This document shows, in pieces, positions 10,364 to 23,076 of a stretch of 64,000 nt of DNA. Below the pieces are notes generated by a model. That model searched no databases. It had not been told where the DNA came from and saw only the letters and a program-made list of their open reading frames with translations. The stretch's first letter is position 1, and the number at the start of each line of letters is the position of its first letter. The DNA is from Galeopsis tetrahit (lineage: Eukaryota > Streptophyta > Magnoliopsida > Lamiales > Lamiaceae), in contig OY776129.1 in assembly GCA_963675135.1 (NCBI GenBank), forward strand, positions 53,890,141 to 53,954,140. Direction: 5' to 3'. The position numbers and the translations under genes are program-made.

Positions 10364-11714
10364 TTGTGCATGTTAGTGTGAAAAACAGGGCAGGGTTTGT
10401 TATAGTGTTTTGAAGGGTGATGTGAAATTAATTAATTGGGAATGGAATTTGGGTGGTTTATTGATGATATAGTGACGGTCAACGGTGTTGGTTAGGAGTA
10501 GACTTAATGTTGCATGAAATTGACGCCTGCTGTGTGACAATTCTTTTGTGTATACTTTGGTTTCTTCTAATTTGAATGATTCAAAATTATACATAGTGCC
10601 ATAGCCTCAGCTTTCTCAATCTTTTGGATGATATTATTTAGAAATTAATATTCCCGTAAAATTTTGCTCAAATTCATTTTTAGATTTACAAAATATACAT
10701 TTATTCTATTTAAATAGTTAACTTTTAAATATTTTTTTTACTTTATTAATAAAATTGAGTATGTACCAACAATAACATATATTTTTTATAATTAAAATAT
10801 AATTTTTTTAAAAACATGTATAAAAAGAAGTGAGCAAAATTTTACAAGGACGGAGTATAAATAAATTAGTTTTTTTTTTTTATATATAAATTCAAACTTT
10901 TAGATAAAATGAAATTATTTTATGGTAAGCAAAACTGTAATACTATCTTAAACAATATTATTGGATTCACCCAAAAGATAAAGAAAGAAAATTTGAGGGA
11001 AGTTCTGGTATTAAAATGTTTCATTGTATATATTTGATCTTAATAATAAGACTAAGCTTTTCCAAATTCTGTACATCACCTCTAATAATTAGTTAAAGAT
11101 AAGTAGATAACACAGCCTTGATATATAATTTGTAATGAATTGACCAACGTGCATGTATTGGGGGATTTATCTATCTTGATTAGCACCTTCATCATTTTTA
11201 ATTAATTCATAAACTATACTTTACGACGTTTGACTTCTCCTCACAAATTCCACGGACGACACAGTTGGTTTATATAATTAGGAGTAGTATAATTATCTTG
11301 AAAGCCACGCTGGCCTAATGCCTACGCTTAAAAATAACGAAAAACTAGGTTAGAAAAAGTAAATTTCTCACGTTGAAATACTTTTTTCTTTATTAATAAC
11401 ACGTTGAAATATTTATGTAAGTAAAGTAATTAAATTTCTCGAATTAAAAATATCAATAAAAGTGTGTTGGGATTTATTTAAAGAGCTCAACCACGAATAG
11501 ATGGTGGAATAAGTTTGGCTGTCGACTGTCCTAAAAGGGATTTAGGTAATAAAACATTTAACCAAATTGTGTTGACCCTGGAATTTCACCCCCCCCCCCC
11601 CACCCACCCCCAAAAAAAAAAAAAAAAATATATCAGACGCTTTGGATTTAATTAAATTTGTGGAAGCAGATTACAACCTTGACATGTTTCTAATATAAAT
11701 TGACCGAAAAAGTA
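10364..11714. other. Intergenic upstream of the receptor pseudokinase
   Basis: AT-rich, no supported ORF. Bases 10364-10600 are the likely promoter and leader of the minus-strand receptor gene. A homopolymer tract of C then A occupies 11589-11628. Confidence 0.5.
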
Positions 11715-11956
11715 TCCCTCCGTCCAAATTCATTATCTTTATTTCTTCGGGCATAAATTTTTTAAAATAAAAGTTCACTTATAAATTTTTTTATTGATTA
11801 TGAATAAAATAAATGATATTTTTTAGTAATTAATCTATAATTGCAGAGTGAAAATAAAGTATTGTGAATAGTATTTTTTTTTTTTTTTAAATGAATATAA
11901 TAAAATTGGGAAAAAATAAAAAAAAGAGTAGAAACAATTAAGTTGGATGAAGAGAG
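11715..11956. mobile_element. Stowaway-like MITE
   Basis: Flanked by TA at 11713-11714 and 11957-11958. The left end is TCCCTCCGTCCAAATTCATT. The right end read in reverse is CTCTCTTCATCCAACTTAAT. The length of about 242 bp, TA target and CTCCC-type ends fit Stowaway elements, which are mobilised by mariner-like transposases. A full mariner-like element with related ends lies at 33198-37430. Confidence 0.7.
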
Positions 11957-12312
11957 TATTTTGAATTTTTTTTTAAGTAACCTTTCCCCCTTTAGACAAA
12001 TTCGAGATGTGTTACACTGTTTTACCATTTATTAATCATTATTGATAATTTTGATCAAATTCACGGTATCATGAGATATTTTTCACAATATTTTTTCGTC
12101 ATGTCTTTTGTGTGGTTGTCGATGACGAAAGATAGGACATTGACAATTATGTATTTATGTATGTCACAATTTTATACTCTTATTATGATATTTTGAATCA
12201 TTTTTTCTTATTATGACCCGTATCGTCAGAGTTTTTGTTTTTAAAAAGCAAATGTGGGTGTTAATATTTGCACTCAATGAGTTCTTACCCTACCCACCCT
12301 TGATTAGCAAAA

Positions 12313-14275
12313 ACTAGTGCACGACCCGCGTATTACGCGGGAATAATTATTTTCCTCCATCTATTTACAATGCAGAGGCACACATGACTCAAATAGATAT
12401 AATTGATTGTAAGAAGAGAAAAAATCTAAGACATAAAATGAATTGCAAATTTCATAAATTGAAAATAGCAATTTATGATATGATCGAGTATTGAAGGTTG
12501 GATTGACATAACATATGAGGTTTAGACCGAAATCATGAGTAAATGAATTTATAAATAGACACCATCTGCTTTCAAAAAAAAAAAAAAAAATAGACACCAT
12601 CTCATCATTTTTAGAGTGGTATATTGAGTTGAAATAAAAAGGGTGGAGTTGAGAGAGAGAAAGAGAATGAGCAGACACTAAATTATCCTAATTTTTTCAT
12701 ATAAAAGATGAACAAAGTCTTTTTCTTTTCAAACTTCATGTTTTACCACTCCACTCGAGTATTTCAGGGTAGTTGTTGGTTTGCAATTCATTTTTAACCC
12801 AAAATTCTCATGTCAATTTAAAATGAATAATAAATCAATAAAAATTAGTAGGAGTTGAATTGATACCTCTATATTTTGAAGCTCTGGAATTAGTAGGAGT
12901 TTGATTGATTTCTCTGTATTTTAAACAGTTTTAAAAAATTCAAAAACATAGAAGAGAAAAAATTGAAAAAAAAAATGTTAACGCAATACAAATAAAACAA
13001 AAAAATTACATTATTTAAAAAAATATACAAAAAAGTTACTCCGTATAAAATTACGTTATTGTTGTTTAAAAAATTTTGCAAACCCATTTTCGTCAACATT
13101 AATATTCCTTCGACTGGAGGGATCAACCAAGGTCCAATGTGATGACAACCTTCGACTCTCGACGAACTAAGTCTTGATTCGAAATTCTGATCAAGATTCA
13201 AGACTCTCGACGAACTAAGTCTTGATTAGAAATTCTGATCAAGTTCCGTGCGGCTGGCAACAGATGATCAACCCTGGGAAAACTGTTATTATTGAGAAAA
13301 AATGGTTAATGATAAACAATGGAGTATTTAATTATATATCAAAATTAGTTATATATTAATTGTAAAAAAAAAAATTATGATGTACCCGAAGTTCTGAATT
13401 GTCCAGAATTTGGCGCAAACACAAACACGTATTCTTAATAAAACTTCAAATGGTTGGAGCAATTTCTCAATTGTCTAGAAATCAGGCAAACACACTAAAT
13501 AAAGGAATAACAGTTTTTATCAAATTCTACACTACCTGTATAAGATTAAATCAACAAAGCATACAATGTGATGACAGCCCTCGACTTTCTTTCAACGGGA
13601 TGGATCAACAAATCGTCTAATGTGATGACAATCCTCCATAAACCACGTATTCTTAATAAAGGTCCTGTAAAAATTCTTCAAATGAGTGGAGTGATTTCTC
13701 AATTATCCAAGAAACTCACAATCCACGTATTATAATTAAATAAAAGTACTTCAATCAAGGAATAAGAAGCAGAAAACACAGAACAATCCAATGATTGAGA
13801 CGCTGATAACATAGAATCTAATATAAATAATTAAAATTATATGGCATGCGCAGAAGAAAAACAAAAAAGGCAATGTAAATAGAGCAGCAAGGTATATATT
13901 GAATTTAGGAAGAATTTCAATTAAGAAATCAGACGCAGAAAACACAGAACAATCCAAGGAATGAGACACTGATAACACATAAAAATTATAAAATGGAAAA
14001 AAAAATTGTAACATCAATTTATCGAATTCCATGGTCTGAAATTCTATAGCAAGAGTGCAAAATAGAGGCGGAGAGAAGAAAAACAAAAAACGGCAGTGTA
14101 AATAAAAGTGAGAGAAAATAAATGGGCAGTTTAAATAAAGTGAGAGAAAAGAAATGAGTAGTTTAAATGAAAGAGAGAAAATAAAGGGGCAGTTTGAAAT
14201 AAAATAAGAATGCAGTATTTTAAAATGAAGCGAATAGAGAAAGCCACGTAGGATTTTTTAGAACTGTGAAATAGA
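12313..14275 (-). mobile_element. Non-autonomous Helitron candidate
   Basis: On the minus strand the 3' end shows the hairpin CCCGCGTAATACGCGGG (12325-12341), then 7 bases, then CTAGT followed by T. This is the Helitron terminus. A possible 5' end starts TCTATTTCACAG at 14275 and is preceded by A, giving the expected A/T insertion site. The interior has duplicated blocks: GACTCTCGACGAACTAAGTC twice (13151, 13202), GCAGAAAACACAGAACAATC twice (13770, 13935), and GGGCAGTTTAAA-like words near 14120-14200. No RepHel coding sequence is seen. The 3' end is well supported and the 5' end is tentative. Confidence 0.6.
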
Positions 14276-14340
14276 TGAATTATGGATATGGAAGAACTCA
14301 AATTTGGGCCTATTTTAAAAGTAAATGGGCCGAAAAAAAA

Positions 14341-16032
14341 GGGTTTGGCTATATACCCCTCTAGCTTTGTTAAGTATGGTCCCCCAATTCATGTACCCCC
14401 TTCAAAATGACGAATGTTAGATATACTCTCTCAAATTATCAAAATTACCCTATCTCTTCAAATGTTAAATATACTCCCCATTCAAAAATCCTAATTTTCA
14501 CTTCACATCTTTCTTCCTCCTCATTACCCTACCAAACCGCTGCCCCCTCCCTCCCTCTTCTTTCTTCCCCCCACCCCCCCTTTTTTCTGCAAATCCACCC
14601 TGCCTCCACCGCCTCTGCAACGCGGCCCTTCCTCCTTTTCTTTTTTCCTTTTTTTGCAAGCGTCGCCCCTATCTTTCTTTCTTTTTTCTACATCTTCATT
14701 GTCGTACCGCCGCTGCCACCACCGTCCTAAGGGCGGAGCTACAGCATGGGCTAAGGGTGGCTGTAGCCCACCCCAAAATTTTGTTAAAAAAAAAACAAAA
14801 AACAAAAAACAAAACAAACTTTATATCATTAAAAAAATGCCCTATTCCAAAACGGCAAAACCGAAACTATCATTAAATAATTATTCAATTTTGTTAAATT
14901 GCTTGTAAGCATGTAGTAGTATTTAATTGTTTACATAAATTTAAATTAAATAATAAAGACAACGTCGTCTAAACAAATCTCGATTCTACTATACACATCT
15001 TATGACTTCAATTACTATACACACCCCACATAATTCATTTTTAAATTAATACTAACACCTCAATTTTAAGCCATTATATATAACCCACTTCTATAAAAAT
15101 TTAAAAAATTACGAAAAATTATTATTCACTAACGAAACAGAAGAAAAGCGTGAAATAAGAAGAATACAAAAGTGAGTTCATGTGTAAATTTGGTACGCTT
15201 AATCTCCATTTTTTTTACACAGTTTCATTTGTTTATATCTAGGGTTTAAATTTTTGTGATTTTCTTGTTCACACGTTTCTTCAGTTCCATTAGAGGATAA
15301 GGTTTTTTCGTGATTTTTTTAAAATTTTGGTATAATTGTCCAAAATTGAAGATGTAGGTAGAAATTTAAAAATAAATTATATTTTATATAGAGTGTGTAT
15401 AATAGTCGGAATGTGTACAATAAAATTGAGGGATTTTCTTTAGCATCGGCCAATAATTAACCCTAGATTAATTTATCAATTCAAATCCCTTAAATAAAAA
15501 AATCGGTACTTTCAGTTTTCTTCTACTCGTTAGCCTCTTTATTTAAGGTATTCAGCCCATCCTAAAAAAAATTCCTGGCTCCGCCCTTGCACCGTCCTGT
15601 GTCGTCGCCGCTGCCCTACCCTCCCTTCCTCTACTTCATAAAAACGCTTGTAAGTACTTTTTTTTTTGACACGAAATTGTCGATTATAAACATTATGGTC
15701 GACAAATTATTGTCGACCACCATGTTTATAGTCTGACAAGTTTCGTGTCCATTTTTTTCTGTCGATAATAGATTGATGTTTTTCGTTGACAATCTGTAGT
15801 CGAAAATGTAGAATGGTCGATAAAAATCTATTTTTTTTTTAGATTTTTAAGTTTTTATTTTTTAATTTCTAGATTTATTTGGATGGCTGATGAGATGGTG
15901 GGGCATGGTTGTCGGCGTGGTGGCTGCTCTAAGAGGGAGTGTATCTATCTTGATATTTTATACTAATAATAAATTAATAAATGGAGGGGGAGTATACTTA
16001 ATAAAGCTGGAGGTGTACATAGCCAAAACCCC
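14341..16032. mobile_element. Mutator-like non-autonomous element with nested insertion
   Basis: The terminal inverted repeat at the left is GGGTTTGGCTATATACCCCT, continuing into CTAGCTTTGTTAAGTAT. The right arm in reverse is GGGGTTTTGGCTATGTACAC with CCAGCTTTATTAAGTAT. The ends are closely related to the element at 62306-63578, which has a 9-bp duplication. The interior has C-rich stretches encoding only low-complexity ORFs and GTCGAC-rich inverted words at 15670-15830 that also occur in the sister element. No target duplication is visible, so this copy is older. An 861-bp element is inserted at 14729. Confidence 0.75.
14729..15589. mobile_element. Nested terminal-inverted-repeat element with 9-bp target duplication
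   Basis: CACCGTCCT is duplicated at 14720-14728 and 15590-15598. The termini are AAGGGCGGAGC at the left and its reverse complement GCTCCGCCCTT at the right. The interior is AT-rich without a coding region. The 9-bp duplication suggests Mutator-like; an 8-bp reading would allow hAT. It sits inside the older element 14341-16032, so it inserted later. Confidence 0.85.
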
Positions 16033-16077
16033 GGATTAATAAATTAATGACTTGAAATGAGTTTCAAGCAATACAAG

Positions 16078-16699
16078 CCACGGCTAAATGCTCCCTCTTT
16101 TTAATGACTTCACCCCAGGTTTATTAAAAAAAACACATATAAAAATAATATAGTACCCTTTTATTAATTATACAAAATGTAACACAATCAATACTAATCT
16201 ATGCATTAACAATTTGTAATTGAGTCACCACCCAATCAACAATACTTAAAAAAATAATTTGAAAAAATTGCAAATTTCGATAAAAATTTTAGAAAAAATA
16301 GAAAAATAGCAGATTTTCAAAAATGTATCAAAATTTTGGAAAATATTTCTGAAAATAGGCAAAGGGGGCGACAAGCGGTTGGGCAGGAGGTGACGGGAGA
16401 CGAGCATCTAGGCTAGCGGCGGCAACGTGAAAGTTGAAACGGACTGGAAGGCGACGACGATGTGCATCTCGGCTGGGAGCAGCGGTGACGAGGGGTGGTG
16501 CTGGACTATGAGGCGTAGGTCAGTGGAGAAGGGAGGAGGAGAGAATTGAGGCTGGAAGAAAAGAATAAAAATGAGAGAAATAGGAAAATTAGAATATATA
16601 AAAAAAGGATAATATTGGAAAATGAGGGAGTGAACTCAAAATTGGGTGTGAACTCAATTGGGCTGAAAACATAATAAAAGGTGGCATTTATCCGTGGCC
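16078..16699. mobile_element. Mutator-like non-autonomous element
   Basis: The left end is CCACGGCTAAATGC and the right end in reverse is GGCCACGGATAAATGC. Flanks are CAATACAAG (16069-16077) and CAATAGAAG (16700-16708), a 9-bp duplication with one mismatch. The centre contains a G-rich tract at 16365-16560 with no supported ORF. It begins 46 bases after the end of the preceding element. Confidence 0.68.
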
Positions 16700-17373
16700 C
16701 AATAGAAGTTGGACTGAATAATTGGATGAACGTATGGAATTCAGAATAAGCCCAAAATTATGAATTAAATTTAAATAACATTAATTTTATCTTACATTTA
16801 TTTCATTCATCTAAAAACGTACAATTTTTAATTTTTTTTTTATAATTTTGGTCAATCAAATAATGATACAGTCAATGACGGAGTCACCCTGGGCCCAGAG
16901 AGGCCCAGTGGCCCCTCACAACCAATTTTTTTTTTTTTTCCATATGATTTTATCTTTTCCATACAAGAACATATAGAATTTTCAATTAATTAACTTTGTT
17001 TTATCACACTTTGTTTAATTTTTTTTTTTTTGAAATAGAAACTTTTGGAATGAAGGGGTCTAGAGGGTAGCGATTATTGGTAAATAAAAAGAAAAGTACA
17101 CTATAAATTTGTTAATCATTTTCATTTCAACAATATTTTCTGCACGGTTTATATAAAAATAGTTTATCTTTATTAATATTAATTAATTCATCTTCTTTGA
17201 CATCAAATGATAGAATAAAGTAACAAGGCTTCAAGCATGATTGGAAATTTGGAGGGGAAAGACAAGGATTAGGTTAATAATGAAATGATATAAAGGGTTT
17301 GATGATATAATACTCACTCTACCTACTGTTAACCATCTACAATTAGAAAAAAGAAAGAAGTTATATATAGATA
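16700..17373. other. Intergenic, no gene seen
   Basis: AT-rich with several poly(T) and poly(A) runs (16820-17030). No supported ORF or repeat end is recognised. Confidence 0.5.
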
Positions 17374-17560
17374 CTCCCTTCGCCCTCAACAAAAGTTTTT
17401 TTTTTGACAGCCTCACCCCCAAATAAAAGCTTCTAATTCATTTGTCTGTAATTACTTTATCATGTTTTATTATATATATTTTTTTAATTACGTACATTAA
17501 TTTATTCTATTATATTTTTTAATTCATCGCTGTCCAAAAAGCTGTAAGAAGCAGGGAGAG
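17374..17560. mobile_element. Stowaway-like MITE
   Basis: TA flanks the element on both sides (17372-17373 and 17561-17562). The left end is CTCCCTTCGCCCTCAACAAA and the right end in reverse is CTCTCCCTGCTTCTTACAGC. The inner arms share TTTTTGACAGC-like words. Length is about 187 bp. No coding capacity. Confidence 0.65.
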
Positions 17561-17562
17561 TA

Positions 17563-18931
17563 TTAATTAATAAATAATTGATGAAAGAGAATATCCTACA
17601 TACTTCCTATGGAAACACATATCCAACTCATATCTTTGTCTCCATTAATTTACAAATAAATCCAATTCAATTCTCATTTTTTATGTTATTAAATTAGTCC
17701 AACACTAATGGCAACATAAAGTTGTTTAGGGAATATTAATGTTTCAATCATTGTTGTTAGTGCTTCATGACACTGACACTAAAGCAACTTTTGTGTCAAT
17801 TATCTTCTATTTTATTCAAACACATGCATAGTGGAGTACTCTGTTTACCAATTAAGATTCAGCCCCAGAACACCATAATGAGATAAGTATATTACATAAT
17901 CAAATTTGCGATTCCTTACTACTGTATATTATTAATGATTCTCTCTGAGTTCCGACAGAGGGAAGAAAATAAGATTCAAGTTTAAGAATTTATTCAAGTT
18001 GAGAGGTGCACTTATCATCCAACAAAGTCTGAATCAATTGAAATATTCAGATCCGATCATTAATATCTTAATGTATATATCAAACGGGATCTTAGTTGTA
18101 GATAGAGAATATGTCGGATAAATTTTAGTACTGTAGCTTTTTTTTATTATGTTACAAAAGTTTAGGAACCTTTTCTTGATTCCAAAAAGAAAAAAATGTG
18201 GAAAACAGGGGCAAGAAATGAGTAATTAACCTATTTCATGTATATGAAAATTGATACTACAAGATTATTGTTGATATATGCACGTATTTCATCTCACACT
18301 CATCTATTATTTTCTCTTTCACCATCACATCACTTGTACTACATCTATTATTTAATCATATTTCTTAATCAAAACAACCAAAAGCAAAAGAAAGGAGAAA
18401 CTTATATCGGGACGGAGGTAGTAATATGCCTGCAGAGTCACATAAAAAGTAAGTATATTTGTCTCAATAATACATAAGCCTTATAAATTATTATTGCATT
18501 TTTTGCACAAAAGAAAAATAGAAGAATTAATTAGAACCACAATGGCATGGTACAACATGATCAAAGTTCAATCTATCTATGAATTGAAACTACAATATTC
18601 GACGACAATTAGATTAAAATCGCTAAGCTAAGGTATAAAAAAGCGTCATTGATCACGCCGTAAAAAACAACACTTTTTAACAAAAGTGTAAAAGTATCTT
18701 ATTCTTAGAAACTGCATGGCAAGGCAATGTTGAGGTATGGACCAATAGAATATATCTCTGTTCTTCACTTGTTTGATTAATGCTCCCTGTCTAAACATTC
18801 CAAGTTTCAATTTCTTTTCTTTTTTGAAGAGGTAAATAAGAGACTGCGCTTTGGGGATAAAGTAAAAAAGAATTCAAAGAAAATAAAGTTAATTACCACT
18901 TGGGAGATGCAATATATTTTTCATTTGCCCT
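17563..18931. other. Intergenic downstream of the PDLP gene
   Basis: AT-rich, with no ORF that resembles a gene. Bases 18600-18931 probably hold the 3' UTR of the minus-strand PDLP gene. No mobile-element ends were recognised. Confidence 0.45.
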
Positions 18932-20945
18932 TTATTTACCACCACCTGCGGTCAAAGAAATTCAATTACGTGTACATACTAAGAAATGAGAGTTAGTTAT
19001 TATAGGTAAAACATTAAATAAAATTGTTTTTCTTTTTCTTTTCATTTTGCCCTTATTTCAACTATATTTTTAAAACAAGATTCAAGCATTTAGAAAACAA
19101 GTTTATTTTTGTGGGATGGAGTGAGTAAAGAGTAGTAAGTTACCTTTTCTGTCTAATGCTTTACTCAAGAAAGCAAGGAAGACGATAAGTATTGCAACAC
19201 CAGCTACAAGTCCAATAAAAATGGCTAGAGTTTTCTCCACCTCGTCATCATTACTCTCTGTATATAAATTCATAAATTTAGTTGCTGATAAATACATGCA
19301 CTTCATTCCAGTATATATTGATCATCTTAGGAGGGAAATTGATTTTTATTTTATTTTTTTGTTCTCACTTATAATAATCACCATAATTAATATCTCATTT
19401 TCATTTCTATTGAAAAATTCAAATAAGTACAACCTAAATGGCTTATATATATTCAACACGATTTGCTTTCTTTAACTACTATATACTCCTTATTTGCTAA
19501 AAAAAAACTACTACTCCTTATTACTTATTATTTATATATAAATTGTTTTTTTTTTTTTTCTTTTCTATTTCTTATAACCCGGACTTGAAACAATTTTATA
19601 GTCATCGATGGAGACATTATTGAATTATTTGAGACGATAATTATTCAGTGGATACTAGTCCAAATTATATATATCGATCACCCATAGATAACCATTCATC
19701 TAAACTAAATTGATTAATAAAGAAGCCCCGCCTATATCTTATTATTTTCTTTTGTGTGGTTCTCCCACTCTACATATGCGCCATTGGAATTTAATTTTAT
19801 TGAAATAGACATATAATGTACACTAGTGAAATAAAATTAATTCTCATAATTTTTTTTTAAAAAAAAGTAAGCAAATATTTGAATTAAAAGGACGTCTAGT
19901 CTAGCTAGGACCATATTATATTTCTACTATTCCTTTTCTTCAAACATCGTTATAAATTTCTTATTGGCAGGAGAGATTCTTGATAAGACTGAGGCCTAAT
20001 TCACAAGCTAAAAAGAAGAAGCATCTCATTCTTACCTTTGCTTCAACTTTTTTCCTTTTCTTTGGTCATATTAATTAATGCTATGTCAATGACCACAGAT
20101 CCTAAGCTTTTCAAGCAAAATATATAGGCCCATATGAAAAAGGGCCAAGCAAAAACATTGCAATTAATTTTATCTTTCTTCGTATGTAAAAATAAAATAA
20201 AAAATTTAATACTTTCTTACATGAATAAATTCATAACTAGAGAAAAAATAAAAGAATTACCGATTTTGGTTGAATAGCCACGCTCGGAATAACGCGCGTA
20301 GCACTTAGCGAAGAACATGTCCCCCCAAGCAGCGGAGCCACACTGCGTTTTGAGCCGTTGGATCGCGTCCGATAAACAATCCTGGCACTCGCTAACGCTC
20401 AAATCTTGTAAGCACTGCGCCAACCCCTGCACTTTACCCGACCCGCCTACCCGGAAGAATTGCCCGCCCGCCATGAGATTGGCCAGCGTGGCATCCCTCC
20501 GAGTCATGAGGTCCGAGTCATCGGCAATCAGGGGCCCACATTTGTCGGAGACGACGGTCTTATCTTGAACCCCTACGAAGGATGAATTATCGTACCTAAC
20601 GAAACAGCCCTCCAACTGCAGGACGCCGCCTGTGGCTCCGACGCAGGTGGCGCCGAGCCGAGTGACGGCGTCGGTGATGCAGGTGTGGCAATCGGAGCTG
20701 GTGAGATCGCCGCGGCACTGGAAAAGGCCGTAGAGGGCGTCGATCTTGAAGTTGTTGAAGTTGGAGGAGGAGGCTGAGTTGACGACCGAGGTGAGTATTG
20801 AGTTGACGTTCGACTCGTAAGGGGAGCCCGGCTCGTATTTGAGCTGGGAGCACCCGACGTATATGAACGAGTCGAGTGCGGAGGTTGAAAAAGTGGTCAA
20901 GTGTGTGAGGATTATGAATAGAGAAAGAGGGTAGTGAACATGCAT
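18932..20945 (-). CDS. PDLP: Plasmodesmata-located protein with two DUF26 domains
   Basis: Three exons: 20945-20261, 19257-19144 and 18945-18932, all joined in phase 1, for 270 codons. The last exon has only 14 bases and encodes GGGK plus stop, a short basic tail typical of this family. A signal peptide is at about 1-23. The first DUF26 has the C-X8-C-X2-C motif CRGDLTSSDCHTC (77-89), and the second has CLQDLSVSECQDC (178-190). A single transmembrane helix lies in exon 2 (TLAIFIGLVAGVAILIVFLA) with a short cytosolic tail. There is no kinase domain, which separates it from cysteine-rich receptor kinases. PDLPs are type I membrane proteins at plasmodesmata that affect callose and cell-to-cell movement. 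I chose the ATG at 20945 because it starts the signal peptide; an in-frame ATG at 21053 would add a non-hydrophobic leader. Confidence 0.92.
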
Positions 20946-21053
20946 GTTTGCTTTATTTGTTTTGTAAGAGATGTGGAGTAGTACTACTATACTACTTATT
21001 GAATGATATTCAAATTGTGTACATGGGGGATGCTTGGTTGAGAGGTTACGCAA

Positions 21054-22148
21054 GGAGAATAGTGTAGATATTATGATGGTGTAGCATGTGAAGAAGAAGA
21101 GTGAAAATTATCATATGTAGAAGTAGTAGTAGTATATTGTGTATCAATATAAATAGGTAATAAAAGAGATAGGTTTCTTTGTATTGTGGGGGCTCTCCCT
21201 AAAGCCATTTTCCTTTTCTTTATTTCTTCCTCTAATTTCGTATCCCTAGCTTCTTTATTTATTTTTCTAATTAAACCAACAAACATTCAATTTCACAAAT
21301 TGTCATATACGTAGAGCATACCAAATTTGTCAAAAAGACTTGTGGTGGTTCAAAAAGTTGAGCCCAACGCGCGGGGCAGTGTTTCCGCCAATGGAAAATA
21401 TTTTTCATATTTAATTAATTTCCATGGGCCATGCTTTCTTTTTTTAAAAATTTCTTAAAAAGATAGCTAGAGAAAATGATTTAAGCTTCGATTTCTGAAA
21501 AAGCAATTGCAAAAGTAGTCATCAAGTTCTACTTCTAGTAGCTCAATTCAGCAATGTTATACTAACTTTTAGATGATTATAATTAGCACATGATTAGTTA
21601 TAAGCAAACCATGTGAAATTATTTGACTTCACCGACCGGCACAACCTAGCTACCTACTATTTCAGTTTATAAATCAATATCAACTACTCCGTAATTATGA
21701 GGTAACTCGTTAGGCCGGAGGAGATCGATTACGTACGTACATGAAAGAAAATTCTGAAAAATCCAGAATATATACATAGCCCAATGAAATAATTTAAAAT
21801 GGAAACATATAGCTAGTTACCAATTTAAAGAATTGGCAGTATTATATATCTGAATTTAATCTCATATTATATATATATATATATATATAGCCCTCTACTT
21901 TCTCCCTAGAATTGGTAATATTACCTATATACTTTCTCCCTACTATTAATTAATAGGGCTTGAATTTTGAAAAAAAGAAAAGAAAAAACTAATATGTGCA
22001 TGAATGCTTTTCATCAAATTCGTATTTTATACTTTGTGCATTTCTTACGATGACATATTTAATTAGGACTTATCTGTAAAAACCAAATACATGTGTTTAG
22101 ACATGACATAACTCTTTTATCGAGAGCTTTGTTTAATAAATTAATATA
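21054..22148. other. Upstream region of the PDLP gene, no gene seen
   Basis: AT-rich. Bases 20946-21300 are the likely leader and promoter of the minus-strand PDLP gene. A short (TA)n run lies at about 21870-21890 and is followed by a repeated CTTTCTCCCTA word. Confidence 0.45.
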
Positions 22149-23076
22149 CTCCCTTTGTACTAGGATTACCTGCGCACGTGCGGTTTGACGGACACAATTT
22201 TTAAAAAAATAAGATTTAATGTTGTGTGAGGTAAAATAAAGGAGGAGTGTTTTGGATGATTTGGTGAGGTGTAAAATAAAATGTGGACAATATTAGTGAA
22301 AATTTTAAAAATAAAATGATGCTGTTGTAAGAGTATTAATTTTGTCGGTTATTTCATATTAGAAGTAGGGGTGAGAATGGGCCAGGCTACCCGACAGGGG
22401 CCTACAGCTCGGCCTTCTAAAGCTCGGCTCGGCTCGGCTTGTTTAATAAACAAGCCAGGCTCAAGCTTTTTTTAAAGCCTTTTTAATTAAATAGGCCGGG
22501 CTTGAGCTTTTTCGTAAGCCTTTGAAGCCCAACAGGCCGGCCTATTTAACTCTATTTCTATATGTATAAATATATAATATATAAAAATACAATAAATATA
22601 TAATATTCAATGTATGATGAGATTATCTTGAAGAAATTATATATTTTTTTGTTTTATTTTTCTTTGTAATAGTTAAAAATAATTGATATGAATATTTGCA
22701 TTTGAGTATAATTTTATGGATCTTTTGATTAATTTTTTATTGTTCTTATTTCTTCATTTTGAGATTTAAAAAGTTAGTTTTTATAATTTAATGGTAATAC
22801 AAGTGTGGTAAAAATTAATTTTGAATAATATTAAAGAGGCCTTTAAAAGGCTTTCGGCCAGGCCTATTTACTAAAAAGGTCAGGCCTAGCCTCTAAAAAA
22901 AGCCTATAATAGGCCACAGGCCAGACTTGGGCCCAAATATTATATACCAGGCCCAGACTTTTTTTCTTAAGGCCTGGCCCGGCCTGGCCTATTCCCACCC
23001 CTAATTAGAAGTGTGCAAGTAATCTTTAGATGTTTCAATAAAAAAAAACGTGCAAGTAATTACAAAATGGAGGAAG
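22149..23076. mobile_element. Stowaway/mariner-derived MITE interrupted by a hAT element
   Basis: TA flanks (22147-22148 and 23077-23078). The left end is CTCCCTTTGTACTAGGATTA, continuing CCTGC. The right end in reverse is CTTCCTCCATTTTGTAATTA, continuing CTTGC. The right terminus is doubled: GTGCAAGTAAT occurs at about 23014 and again at 23049. The interior matches the MITE at 52525-53678. A hAT element splits it at 22366-23003. Confidence 0.68.
22366..23003. mobile_element. Non-autonomous hAT element
   Basis: A perfect 8-bp target duplication ATTAGAAG lies at 22358-22365 and 23004-23011. The ends are TAGGGGTGAGAATGGGCCAG at the left and, in reverse, TAGGGGTGGGAATAGGCCAG at the right. Subterminal regions are rich in GGCC-type words and the centre is AT-rich without an ORF. 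Length is 638 bp. hAT transposases create 8-bp duplications. Confidence 0.92.

Noticed and set aside
11589..11628. C-tract followed by A-tract
   Set aside because: A simple homopolymer run; no target duplication or retroposon body found to the left.
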